Shown: piece by piece, positions 34,147-42,377 of the stretch
Numbering within the stretch: the stretch's first letter is position 1
Layout of the letters: every line of letters starts with the position of its first letter
Origin: Burkholderia sp. WP9
GTDB taxonomy: Bacteria; Pseudomonadota; Gammaproteobacteria; Burkholderiales; Burkholderiaceae
Direction: 5' to 3'
Assembly (NCBI RefSeq): GCF_900104795.1
Contig: NZ_FNTG01000002.1
Span: forward strand, 2,170,001-2,234,000
DNA: 64,000 bases
Translations under genes and position numbers: made by a program
Notes under the pieces: model-generated
Told to the model about the DNA's origin: nothing
The model's database searches: none
Seen by the model: only the letters and a program-made list of their open reading frames with translations

Positions 34147-34531
34147 GTCCATCTCCTTCAAACCCTCGGCGTCGCTCTCGCGACACCTCATTGCGGAAGT
34201 TCCGCCGGACCTGCACGCAACACACGGCGGACAATCCGACGGAACACAGGGCGGAGACGATTACCGGCTTCCTTGTCGAATTCTGCGCAGCGCACCAGAG
34301 AGGTGCGTTATCGAAGTGCTTCGTGTAGCAAGGAAAGGTGCGCGCTGAGGCTTTATTGTTCGGGGACGGTTCAGAGAGCCGGTTTTGCCTCCGTCATGTG
34401 AAGCAGACGTATAGATCGCTTTCGGATTCAAGTATTAATCAGCCATCCTGAATGAGTATTTGGAAAAAATATCGGCGGGTGGAGTGGCGCCGAATACGAC
34501 ATGTGTCGGCGGTGGCGAGCGCACAAACAAA

Positions 34532-34562
34532 AATGCCGTTCAGTCCATGACTGAACGGCATT
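34532..34562 (-). terminator. Rho-independent terminator of the ABC importer operon
   Basis: A perfect 14-bp stem (34532-34545 with 34549-34562) with a 3-nt loop, followed on the minus strand by a TTTTTG run. It lies 46 nt beyond the permease stop codon. Confidence 0.9.
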
Positions 34563-34608
34563 ACCCTTCGACGCAAGTGTTGCTATTCAGCGTACAACGA
34601 CTCCGCGA

Positions 34609-35472
34609 TCAAACCGCAGCCGGGCGCCACTTCAACAGCCGCTGTTCGACCGCAGTCAACAGATAATCCGCTGCGAGTGCGACCACAGCCAACACAATCA
34701 TCGCTGCGAACACGCCGCTTGCGTTGAATGCGCCTTGGGCAGTGGAGATCAGCAGACCGATACCCTGCTTCGAGCCGAGAAACTCGCCCACCACCGCACC
34801 GACCAGCGCAAAACCGAAGCTCACGTGCAAGCTGGCGAGAATCCAGCTCAACGCCGACGGAATCACCACCGAAGTCGTCACCTGGCGGCGCGACGCGCCG
34901 AGAATCTGCGCATTCGCGATCATATAGCGGTCGGCTTCACGCACGCCCTGGAAAGCGTTGGCGAACACGACGAAGAACACCATCACCACGGCCAGCGCCA
35001 CCTTCGACGCCATGCCCAGACCTAGCGCAATCACGAACACCGAACCGAGCACCACGCGCGGAATCGAGTTGGCGATCTTGATGTAGAGGCTAAATACGTC
35101 GGAGAGCAGCTTGTTGCGGCCGAGCACGATGCCGCAGAACACCCCGGCGACCGAACCGATAATGAAGCCGAGGCCGGTTTCTTCGAGCGTGACCCACACC
35201 TGGGTGAGCAGCGGACCTTGCGAGGTGCCGTTGACGAACCAGTCGACGATCTGGTCGAAAATCGCGCTTGGCATCGAGAAGAAGAACGGGTCGATCCACT
35301 TCAGGCGCGCTGACAGTTCCCACCCGCCGAGTACGACCACCAGCACGACAATACGCAACGAGATCACGAGCGCGTGACGCTGCCGGATGCGTTTTTGGGC
35401 CACACGTTCGACTTGCGCGAGCGATGCGGCGTCGATGCCCGAAGGCATCATCTGTTGAGGGCTTGTAGACAT
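34609..35472 (-). CDS. ABC importer permease (nitrate/sulfonate/taurine type)
   Basis: A 287-residue inner-membrane permease with about six helices and the EAA-type loop (READRYMIANAQILGASRRQVTTSVVIPSALSWIL). SsuC/TauC-like in overall sequence. It starts at the ATG with AAGGA upstream and ends the operon SBP-ATPase-permease. With the ATPase and binding protein it takes up a small organic anion or thiamine-precursor-like compound; the substrate cannot be read from sequence. Confidence 0.9.
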   Translation of the reverse strand: MSTSPQQMMPSGIDAASLAQVERVAQKRIRQRHALVISLRIVVLVVVLGGWELSARLKWIDPFFFSMPSAIFDQIVDWFVNGTSQGPLLTQVWVTLEETGLGFIIGSVAGVFCGIVLGRNKLLSDVFSLYIKIANSIPRVVLGSVFVIALGLGMASKVALAVVMVFFVVFANAFQGVREADRYMIANAQILGASRRQVTTSVVIPSALSWILASLHVSFGFALVGAVVGEFLGSKQGIGLLISTAQGAFNASGVFAAMIVLAVVALAADYLLTAVEQRLLKWRPAAV

Positions 35473-35488
35473 GTTTGCCGTTCCTTGA

Positions 35489-36283
35489 TTAACCAATCTG
35501 CACTTCTTCGCGCAGGTCGTGCCAGATGTCACGCGAGATTTCGATAAAGCGCGGGTCGTAGCGGACCTCGGACGTAACGCGCGGACGTGGCAGATCGATT
35601 TCGTACACTTTCTTCAGTGTGGCCGGGCGCGCGGTCAGTACGAACACGCGGTCGGCCAGCGCAATCGCTTCTTCCAGATCGTGCGTGACGAATACCACCG
35701 AGCCGACACCGCCCCACAATTGCAGAAGCTCGTCCTGCATCAACGTGCGCGTCTGCATGTCGAGAGCCGAGAATGGTTCATCCATCAACAGGATCTCCGG
35801 CTTGTTGATGAAAGTCTGCGCGAGTGCCACGCGCTTCCTCATACCGCCGGAGAGTTGATGCGGATAGTGCTTGCCGAACTTGTCGAGGCCCACGCGACGC
35901 AGCCATTCGTTGGCTTCGTCATACGCGGCCGATTTCGAGCGGCCACGATACAGCGGGCCCGCCGCCACGTTGTCGAGCACGGAGCGCCACGGGAACACGG
36001 CATCGGCCTGAAACACGAAGCCGATGCGCGGATCGATGCCGTCCACCGGCGCGCCCATCACCCGTACTTCGCCCGTGGTGGGTTTCAGCAAGCCGGTAAT
36101 CATGCTGAGTGTGGTGGACTTGCCGCAACCCGTGGGACCGACCACCGCGACGAACTCGCCGCGAGCCACCGACATGCTGAAGTCGCGCAACGCGATGGTC
36201 GCCTTGCCATCGGGAGAAATGAAACGGCACGATACGTTGCGCATCTCGATCGCAGGCGTATCGCGTGACATGGGTTGATTCAT
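35489..36283 (-). CDS. ABC importer ATPase (nitrate/sulfonate/taurine type)
   Basis: A 264-residue ATPase: Walker A GPTGCGKST, Q loop VFQADAVFPW, signature LSGGMRKRV, Walker B ILLMDEPFSALD, switch His VTHDLEEA. It is of the SsuB/TauB/NrtD group. It lies 16 nt from the permease and 42 nt from the binding-protein gene, in one operon. Confidence 0.92.
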   Translation of the reverse strand: MNQPMSRDTPAIEMRNVSCRFISPDGKATIALRDFSMSVARGEFVAVVGPTGCGKSTTLSMITGLLKPTTGEVRVMGAPVDGIDPRIGFVFQADAVFPWRSVLDNVAAGPLYRGRSKSAAYDEANEWLRRVGLDKFGKHYPHQLSGGMRKRVALAQTFINKPEILLMDEPFSALDMQTRTLMQDELLQLWGGVGSVVFVTHDLEEAIALADRVFVLTARPATLKKVYEIDLPRPRVTSEVRYDPRFIEISRDIWHDLREEVQIG

Positions 36284-36325
36284 CGGCTGCTGCCTCGCTG
36301 TTCTCGTGACGTTGATATAAGAGCG

Positions 36326-37345
36326 TTACTTCGCCGCGGTCTTGACCGCTGCCGACACGTAGTCGTTGGTGTAGGTCTTGGCGAGATCGATATGCTTGCC
36401 CTTCACTGAAGGATTGAACGCCGAGAGCACCTTCAATACCGTGTCCGGACCGTCGGCTGGCATCTTGCCGTCCTTCGTGAACATCGGCAGCGATGCTTTC
36501 AGCGCGCCGACGTACAGGTCTTTATTGTTGCCGTAGTAGTCCTTCGGCATCTTCGCGGCGATTTCTTCCGCGCTATGCGTCGCGATAAAGTTCAGCGTTT
36601 TCGCGAAAGCGTGCGACAGCTTGGCGGCCTCGTCCTTGTGCGATTCGGCCCACGCGCGCTGCACGTAGAAGCTCGAAGCCGGATAGGTGCCGCCAAGCGC
36701 GGCGCGCGTGCCTTCCAGGGTGCGCATGTCGACCAGCACCTTGGCGTCGCCGGTCTTCAGCAACTGCGAGACAGTCGGCTCGGTCGTCATGCCCGCGTCG
36801 ATGCGGTTCTGCTTGATGGCCGCAATAAAGCTATTGTCCGCGCCGACGGGCAGCAGCGTGTATTGTGTCGATGGCACGCCCGCACGTTGTGCGAGGTACT
36901 GCGTGAGAAAACTGGTCGACGAGCCGAGGCCCGTCACGCCGAGGGTCTTGCCCTTCGAGTCGGCCATGCTCTTGAAGGTCTCCGCCGCCTTGGTGGAAAC
37001 CATCTCCACTTCACCCGGCACCTGACCGAAAATCACCAGCGCCTGGACTTCCTTGCCTTTGCTTTGCAGGTCGATGGTGTGGTCGTAAAAGCCCACCACG
37101 CCTTGTACCGCGCCCGCGAGCAATTCGTTTTCCGCGTCGACGCCGGCCGGTTGCGAGAGGATTTCGACGTCGAGCCCTTCGTCCTTGAAGTAGCCGAGTT
37201 GCTCCGTGAGCTTGGCGGGCAGATAGATGATTTTGGTGGCGCCGCCGACCATGATCGTGAGCTTTTCGGCGTGGGCCGCGGCCGAGGCGGCGGCGAGGGT
37301 GAATGCAACACCTGACACGGCGGCAATCTGGCGCAAGGTACGCAT
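36326..37345 (-). CDS. ABC importer periplasmic binding protein (NMT1/SsuA type)
   Basis: A 339-residue binding protein with a signal peptide (MRTLRQIAAVSGVAFTLAAASAAAHA) and an NMT1/THI5-like fold (KIIYLPAKLTEQLGYFKDEGLDVEI, GLGSSTSFLTQYLAQRAGV, DAGMTTEPTVSQLL). First gene of the importer operon. It would capture a sulfonate, nitrate, or pyrimidine-like compound in the periplasm; ligand unknown. Confidence 0.9.
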   Translation of the reverse strand: MRTLRQIAAVSGVAFTLAAASAAAHAEKLTIMVGGATKIIYLPAKLTEQLGYFKDEGLDVEILSQPAGVDAENELLAGAVQGVVGFYDHTIDLQSKGKEVQALVIFGQVPGEVEMVSTKAAETFKSMADSKGKTLGVTGLGSSTSFLTQYLAQRAGVPSTQYTLLPVGADNSFIAAIKQNRIDAGMTTEPTVSQLLKTGDAKVLVDMRTLEGTRAALGGTYPASSFYVQRAWAESHKDEAAKLSHAFAKTLNFIATHSAEEIAAKMPKDYYGNNKDLYVGALKASLPMFTKDGKMPADGPDTVLKVLSAFNPSVKGKHIDLAKTYTNDYVSAAVKTAAK

Positions 37346-37476
37346 GAAGCAGTCTCCTTAGGTTTAGTCGCCGCTGGGTGATGCGTGCGGCGCTTTCTGG
37401 GTGAATGACGGCGATTATAGAAATTTGAAACCTTCTGGTAGCTTTCGGGGTTGGGGGCAAATCATGGGTGTTAACC

Positions 37477-37520
37477 CGCAACTTAGCCGCAACCCCGCCG
37501 CAACTTCGCCGCGACCCCGC
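37477..37520 (+). repeat. Four 11-bp tandem repeats upstream of the response-regulator gene
   Basis: CGCAACTTAGC, CGCAACCCCGC, CGCAACTTCGC and CGCGACCCCGC follow each other without gap. The 11-bp period places each copy on nearly the same face of the helix, as in response-regulator binding sites. They lie 97 nt before the start of the OmpR-type regulator and also upstream of the divergent importer operon. Confidence 0.6.
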
Positions 37521-37616
37521 CGAAAACTCGACAGCGTATGGCGCAAACCACAGGGGAAGCGCGCAAAGACCTTGTTTTACGGCACAATCGACGGCCTGAC
37601 TTTTGCCGTTCCCGCC

Positions 37617-38294
37617 ATGAAGCTGCTGCTCATCGAAGACAACCCCACACTGGCGCACTGGCTCGCGAAGATGCTGGAGCAGGAGTCGTTCGCGCTCGAC
37701 GCCGTGCAGGACGGCGACGCGGCCGACCAGTTGCTGCGCACCAACCACTACGACGTGATCCTGCTCGACCTGAATCTGCCCAAGCTGTCGGGCAAGAACG
37801 TGCTGCGCCGTCTGCGCCAGCGCGGCGACGCGACGCCGGTGCTAATTCTCACGGCGAGCGGCTCGATCGACGAAAAGGTCGAACTGCTTGGGGCCGGCGC
37901 GGACGATTATCTGGTCAAGCCGTTCGAAGTGCGTGAGCTGATTGCACGGATCAAGGTGGCGATCCGCCGGCAGTCGCCCTCGAAGGCGAGCGAAGTGGTG
38001 TGCGGCGATCTGGCGTTCGACATCGATACGCGGCAGTTCACGCTGAAGGGGACACCGCTGAACGTCACGCCGCGCGAACGCTCCGTGCTCGAAGCGCTGA
38101 TCCTGCGACTGGGTAAAACCGTCACCAAGCCGGCGCTGGTCGACGCGATCTTCACGCTTGCGGACGAGCCTAGCGAAGACGCTGTCGAAATCTACATCTC
38201 GCGTCTGCGCAAGAAACTCGACGGCAGCTCGGCGGCGATCGTCACGCTGCGCGGCCTCGGCTATCTACTGCGCAAGAAAGAAGATGACCAATAG
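37617..38294 (+). CDS. OmpR/TctD-type response regulator
   Basis: A 225-residue two-domain regulator: receiver with Asp51 in VILLDLNLP and Lys in YLVKPFEV, then an OmpR-type winged helix (VTPRERSVLEALI, EDAVEIYISRLRKKLDG, TLRGLGYLLRK). The start MKLLLIEDNP is fixed by the receiver fold; an upstream frame is open but unrelated. It overlaps the kinase gene by 11 nt. The pair resembles TctD/TctE, which controls carboxylate uptake; the target here is not known, although the divergent importer operon is an obvious candidate. Confidence 0.9.
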   Translation: MKLLLIEDNPTLAHWLAKMLEQESFALDAVQDGDAADQLLRTNHYDVILLDLNLPKLSGKNVLRRLRQRGDATPVLILTASGSIDEKVELLGAGADDYLVKPFEVRELIARIKVAIRRQSPSKASEVVCGDLAFDIDTRQFTLKGTPLNVTPRERSVLEALILRLGKTVTKPALVDAIFTLADEPSEDAVEIYISRLRKKLDGSSAAIVTLRGLGYLLRKKEDDQ

Positions 38295-39678
38295 CCTGCG
38301 CATGCGCCTGTTGTGGTGGCTGCTGGTGCCGCTCGCGTTGTATGTATTCGTGACCGGCAAGGCCGAATACGATAACGCGCGGCGCACGGCGGATCTGGTG
38401 CAGGACAATCAACTGATCTCGTCGGCGCGGATGATCGCCGGCGAAGTGGAATGGGTGGACGGTTTCCTGCGCGTGGATGTGCCGCCCGCCGCGCTCGAAG
38501 TATTCGTGTCGCCTTACCGCGACCAGGTGTTCTATAGCGTGAGCGTCGACGACCGCCGGCTCCTCGCGGGCACGCCTGAGTTTCCCACGCGTCCGGCGCA
38601 GACCGCGGATACGCCCGATCACTACGACACGCATTTGCAGGGCCATGCCGTGCGCGCGGTCGGCCTTGTGCGTCTGATGTACGACAACGGCGCGACTCAT
38701 CGCGTGCTCGTGACGGTCGGGAAAACCGTGCGCTCGCGCGACGCGATGGCCGAGCAGTTGTGGCAGCCGCAACTTGTGCGGCAGATCGAGATGATCGTGC
38801 TGGCGGTCGCACTGGTGTGCATCGGCCTGACTTTCGAATTACGGCCGCTGATGAAAGTGAAAGAGGATGTGGCCGACCGCGATCCAATGCAACTCGCGCC
38901 CATTCGTGTCGAGAGGCTGCATACCGAGTTGCGGCCAATCGTCGAAGCTATCAATCAGTGCATTGCGCGGCTGGGCGTTCAGGTGGCCGCGCAGCGCCGC
39001 TTTATCGCCGACGCTGCGCATCAGTTGCGCACGCCGCTTACTTTGCTCGGCACGCAGTTGCAGTTCGCGCGTCAACAGGGGGGCTTGAACCCCGCTCTCG
39101 ATGAAGCATTGGCCGCCATGCATCGCAGTAATCGTTCGATGGTCGGGCTCACGAACAAGCTACTGTTGCTCGCGCAAGCCGAGGCGGCAGACAACACGCA
39201 ACTGGCGGTGGAAACGGTGGACCTGGTCCCACTTGCCATGGAAGTTGTGGAGGATCTCGCCCTGCTCGCGCAGGCGCGGGGCATCGATCTGGGCGCCGAA
39301 CTGAACGGGACCGCCCCGGTAGCCGGGCACCGCGGGCTGCTTCAGGCGTTGATAGCGAATCTCGCTGAGAATGCGATTCGCTATACCGGAAGTGGCGGTC
39401 ACGTGACCGTGGGCGTGGATGCCAAAGCCGATACCGTCACCGTACGCGTATTGGATGATGGCCCCGGCATTCCGGCCGAGTCGCGCAGCCGCGTTTTCGA
39501 GCCGTTTTTCCGTGCGTCCGCGGATACGGAGGGCACTGGACTCGGCCTTGCCATTGTGCGTGAAATCGCAGATGCCCATCACGGCGCAATCACGCTGAAG
39601 CCGGGCGAGGGCGGCAAAGGCGTGCATATCAGCGTTTCGTTTCCACGCGCGGCGGCAGAGCAGCCTCAGGCGGTTTAA
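38284..39678 (+). CDS. TctE-like sensor histidine kinase
   Basis: A 464-residue kinase: N-terminal membrane helix (LRMRLLWWLLVPLALYVFVTG), periplasmic sensor of the 2CSK_N kind (about 27-165), second helix (MIVLAVALVCIGLTFEL), HisKA with His246 in DAAHQLRTPLT, and HATPase motifs (NLAENAIRYT, DDGPGIPAE, GTGLGLAIV). It phosphorylates the overlapping response regulator. The periplasmic sensor suggests detection of a small carboxylate or similar solute. Confidence 0.9.
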   Translation: MTNSLRMRLLWWLLVPLALYVFVTGKAEYDNARRTADLVQDNQLISSARMIAGEVEWVDGFLRVDVPPAALEVFVSPYRDQVFYSVSVDDRRLLAGTPEFPTRPAQTADTPDHYDTHLQGHAVRAVGLVRLMYDNGATHRVLVTVGKTVRSRDAMAEQLWQPQLVRQIEMIVLAVALVCIGLTFELRPLMKVKEDVADRDPMQLAPIRVERLHTELRPIVEAINQCIARLGVQVAAQRRFIADAAHQLRTPLTLLGTQLQFARQQGGLNPALDEALAAMHRSNRSMVGLTNKLLLLAQAEAADNTQLAVETVDLVPLAMEVVEDLALLAQARGIDLGAELNGTAPVAGHRGLLQALIANLAENAIRYTGSGGHVTVGVDAKADTVTVRVLDDGPGIPAESRSRVFEPFFRASADTEGTGLGLAIVREIADAHHGAITLKPGEGGKGVHISVSFPRAAAEQPQAV

Positions 39679-39825
39679 AGCCTCGGTAAAGCGGCGTCGC
39701 GTGTACGGTTGCAGAGGATCTAATGACTGACGGTGATGCGGATCAGTGCGTCCTGCAAACACGACCGTCAACGCAGTAGCTCGCCTCCAATTTGCTACGG
39801 CATGCGAAGCAAATCAAATAGCCGA

Positions 39826-40104
39826 TCAGCAACTCGAAAGCTCTGCGCAACATACTGGAAGCAGCTCATTCACCTGGTCGAGCACGCCCGTCTTCTTCCA
39901 GGTCATATATCGAAGATAACAAGTCTGCTGCGGCGGAAAAGTGGCCGGAAGCCTGTGCCATTTCTCTTTTCTTTGCTGCAACCAGAGTATCGCGTTGAGA
40001 ATTTCCCGATCGCTGCGGCGAGGCCGACCGCGGGTAGATCGAAGGTCGGGAAAGAGACTCTGGACGCGCGCCCAGTCGTCGTCGGAAAGAGGGATTTGTA
40101 GCAT
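39826..40104 (-). pseudogene. DUF4096 / IS5-type transposase N-terminal stub
   Basis: A 92-residue frame from MLQIPLSDDDWARVQSLFPD matching the N-terminal DUF4096 domain of IS5-family transposases (RGRPRRSDREILNAILWLQQRKEKWHRLP, YLRYMTWKKTGVLDQV). The catalytic DDE part is missing and no terminal repeats are seen, so it is a remnant, or possibly a domesticated DNA-binding protein, since the frame is intact over the whole domain. It stops 148 nt after the kinase gene, convergent with it. A ribosome site is weak or absent. Confidence 0.6.
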
Positions 40105-40332
40105 GGCTGCCCCGGAACACTGTGTGAGGAATGCGCAGTCGTTTTCCGCTGCATCTGTGGCGATACTAGTAAATCTTTTCTTATCGGTCAAATTGTCTTG
40201 TTGCGACGCGTCGCGGTAGATTGTTCCGGATTTTCTCGCTTGATATTCTTGACTTCCTTGGTGGACTGGACTTGGCGAGCTTGGTCGATACTCGCATTTG
40301 TTCCGCGCACTCGCGACGATGTGCGGCGCAAC

Positions 40333-40360
40333 GTAACGTAAAGCGGAACGCTACGTAACG
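40333..40360 (+). promoter_or_regulatory. GTAACG-repeat upstream site of the EAL gene
   Basis: ACGTAACGT occurs twice, with GTAACG at 40333-40338 and 40355-40360, 22 bp apart (two helical turns). It lies about 132-160 bp upstream of a sigma54 promoter, the usual place for an enhancer-binding protein. Similar repeats occur at 55349, 59103 and 63083 near the other exopolysaccharide-linked promoters. Confidence 0.65.
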
Positions 40361-40379
40361 TGTGGTATCGCGCAAACGT

Positions 40380-40406
40380 TTGGCGAAGCAAATCATGCTT
40401 CGCCAA
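40380..40406 (+). repeat. 10-bp inverted repeat between enhancer site and promoter
   Basis: TTGGCGAAGC and GCTTCGCCAA form a perfect 10-bp inverted repeat around a 7-nt AT-rich centre. The position between enhancer-like repeats and the sigma54 promoter suggests a binding site for an accessory or repressor protein, or a terminator for transcription arriving from outside. Confidence 0.45.
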
Positions 40407-40491
40407 GGTTGCTCCTTGTGCTGTGCAATGCGATGCCCGGCGGGGGTTTCCGGCGACTCGGCGGGCTTTAAGCGGTAGTGATCGCGTCTGT

Positions 40492-40507
40492 TGGCACGAC
40501 ATGTGCA
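40492..40507 (+). promoter_or_regulatory. Sigma54 promoter of the EAL gene
   Basis: TGGCACGACATGTGCA: perfect TGGCACG, GG and GC 12 bp apart, and about 30 nt between the -12 element and the ATG, leaving a short leader. This also supports the chosen start of the EAL gene. Confidence 0.85.
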
Positions 40508-40537
40508 TATGTCGGCGAGACAAAAAACAAATTCGCC

Positions 40538-41434
40538 ATGCACACGCTCGACTATGCCAAACCTGAATTGCTTGCGCTCCCGCTCACGAAGCGTGCTGCG
40601 CATGCCGCGCCTATCGCGCCTATCGCGCCAAATGACCCGGATGATGCCGGTGATGTTCCTGTGGGACTGAGCGAATTCGAAAGCCGTGTCTTGAAGGGGT
40701 TGAGCGCGGGTGAATTTCACCTTGTGTTTCAAGGTGCATATCGTGCGGCGAGCGGAACTCTGGCACGTCTGGAAGCGCAGGTTCGTTGGACGCATCCTGA
40801 TTATGGCGTGCTGCTTCCGGGCAGTTTCATGCTGCCGATCGAGCATCCGCAGGTCGGGTTGGAAATGGCGTTGTTCGTTGTGGACGGTGTATGCCGCGAA
40901 CTGCGCGGTTGTCTTGAAGCGAAGCTGCCCTTGCAGCCGGTAGCGATCGCGATGCCGGTTCATGTGGCGCTGCATGAGTCGCTCGCGGGCGAAATTGCGC
41001 GTGTGGCCGACTCGTATGGGGTGTCGCCTGCGCTGTTTGAAATTGAGGTTTCAGATAGCGCTGAAGCGGCGAAACTGCTGTCCTTGCGGACGTTGACCGC
41101 GGGTCTGCGGGATGTGGGCATCAGCATCACGCTCGGCAATTGGGGCAACGGCGGTTCGTCGATGGCGCTGCTTGGTGTGCTGGATGTGGATACCGTTACC
41201 GTCGCGCGGGAATTGATGGCGACCGTGCCGCACGATAAGCGGGCGGGGGCGGTGATGACCGCGCTGATGGACCTGCTGCATGCGCTCGATGTGCGGGTGG
41301 TGGTGAGTGGTGTCGATACGAAAGAACAGTTCCAGTGGGTGAGCCGATGGCCTGACGCGTTGGTGCAGGGGTCAATGTTTGCGCGTGCGCAGGCTGGGTT
41401 GGGGAGCGTGTTGGGGCTAGGGCGGGCGCTATGA
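40538..41434 (+). CDS. Degenerate EAL-domain protein
   Basis: A 298-residue protein with an EAL fold over about 50-290. The active-site signature is broken: EAL reads EAQ (RLEAQVRWTHPDYG), the DDFGTG loop reads GNWGNGGSS, the usual catalytic Lys strand reads DTVTVARELM, and the late Glu motif reads SGVDTKEQF. It should therefore not hydrolyse c-di-GMP and may be a binding or regulatory protein. No membrane segment. The start MHTLDY fits the sigma54 leader. Its promoter architecture is shared with the exopolysaccharide genes, suggesting a regulatory part in that system. Confidence 0.85.
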   Translation: MHTLDYAKPELLALPLTKRAAHAAPIAPIAPNDPDDAGDVPVGLSEFESRVLKGLSAGEFHLVFQGAYRAASGTLARLEAQVRWTHPDYGVLLPGSFMLPIEHPQVGLEMALFVVDGVCRELRGCLEAKLPLQPVAIAMPVHVALHESLAGEIARVADSYGVSPALFEIEVSDSAEAAKLLSLRTLTAGLRDVGISITLGNWGNGGSSMALLGVLDVDTVTVARELMATVPHDKRAGAVMTALMDLLHALDVRVVVSGVDTKEQFQWVSRWPDALVQGSMFARAQAGLGSVLGLGRAL

Positions 41435-41534
41435 CGCCCGACCATACTCGATGACGGTTCGGCGCGAAGTAAAGCTGCATGTCCCAGAAAAAAGAGCAAC
41501 ATGGCGAGGCGAGGCCCACGCCGCCGGGTCGAGA

Positions 41535-41560
41535 AGATCGACCTGATAACCGGTCGATCT
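41535..41560. terminator. Hairpin between the EAL gene and the exopolysaccharide operon
   Basis: A 9-bp perfect stem (AGATCGACC, 41535-41543, with 41552-41560) and an 8-nt loop lie between two convergent genes. T runs are short on both sides, so this is a probable, not certain, bidirectional terminator. Confidence 0.55.
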
Positions 41561-41618
41561 ATTCCTCATTTGAGTAAGCCTTCACTGGGCATTGGAAGGC
41601 CGATATCCACGTCTATGT

Positions 41619-42377
41619 TCAGTGTTCCTCCGCCATCCGCTTGAACGTCGACGCAAGGCGTGCTCTCAATAGCATTACCGCAAACCTATTGTTTGTAATG
41701 AAATAGCGCCTCCACATACGTCCCGGCTCCTGTGCAACGCGGTAAGCCCATTCGAGGCCGTTGCGTTGCATCCATTGCGGAGCCCGGCGCACTTTACCCG
41801 CGACCACGTCGAAAGTACCGCCGACGCCCATCACAAAGTCGACACCGAGGCGATCGTGCCAGCGGTGAATAAAACTCTCCTTCTGTGGCGATGTGATCGC
41901 CACAAAAAGAAGCTTGGCGCCGGAATGACGGATCTTTTCGACTACGCCTTCCTCGTCGTCCCAGAAGTATCCGTGATGGTAACCAGCGATCTGCAGACCT
42001 GGATGCCGCATTGCGACGGTCGCTGCGGTTCGACCTACGACTTCGTCCGTTGCGCCCAGCAGGAACACCGGCAACCCGCGCGTCGCCGCCATGTGCAAGA
42101 GGCGGTCAAAGAGATCGACTCCTGCTACTCGCTCCGGCACGGGATAACCCAAGAGACGTGCACCCCAAACGACGCCCATGCCGTCTATGTTGATAATGTC
42201 GCAGGCGCGAACCGATGAGTGAAGTACGCTGTCGGTCTGCATGTTGACAAGCTTGGCGACATTCACAACGACGTGCTGCGTGAACTGCCGCGCTTCAATG
42301 CGGTCACCGATGATTTGCACGGTCTCCTGCATGGTGGCGAGGTCCATCGGGCATCCGAATAGCTCAATTCGTTTCAT
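41619..42377 (-). CDS. WecG/TagA/CpsF-family glycosyltransferase
   Basis: A 252-residue GT26-type enzyme (NIDGMGVVWGARLLGYPVPERVAGVDLF, VFLLGATDEVVGRTA, GYHHGYFWDDEEGVVEKI, VAITSPQKESFIHRW, VMGVGGTFDVVAGKVRRAPQWMQRNGLEW). Relatives transfer ManNAcA or ManNAc to undecaprenyl-linked sugars. With WecC in the same operon, a ManNAcA residue in the repeat unit is likely. Last gene of the operon, overlapping the preceding stop by 4 nt (ATGA). Confidence 0.9.
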   Translation of the reverse strand: MKRIELFGCPMDLATMQETVQIIGDRIEARQFTQHVVVNVAKLVNMQTDSVLHSSVRACDIINIDGMGVVWGARLLGYPVPERVAGVDLFDRLLHMAATRGLPVFLLGATDEVVGRTAATVAMRHPGLQIAGYHHGYFWDDEEGVVEKIRHSGAKLLFVAITSPQKESFIHRWHDRLGVDFVMGVGGTFDVVAGKVRRAPQWMQRNGLEWAYRVAQEPGRMWRRYFITNNRFAVMLLRARLASTFKRMAEEH

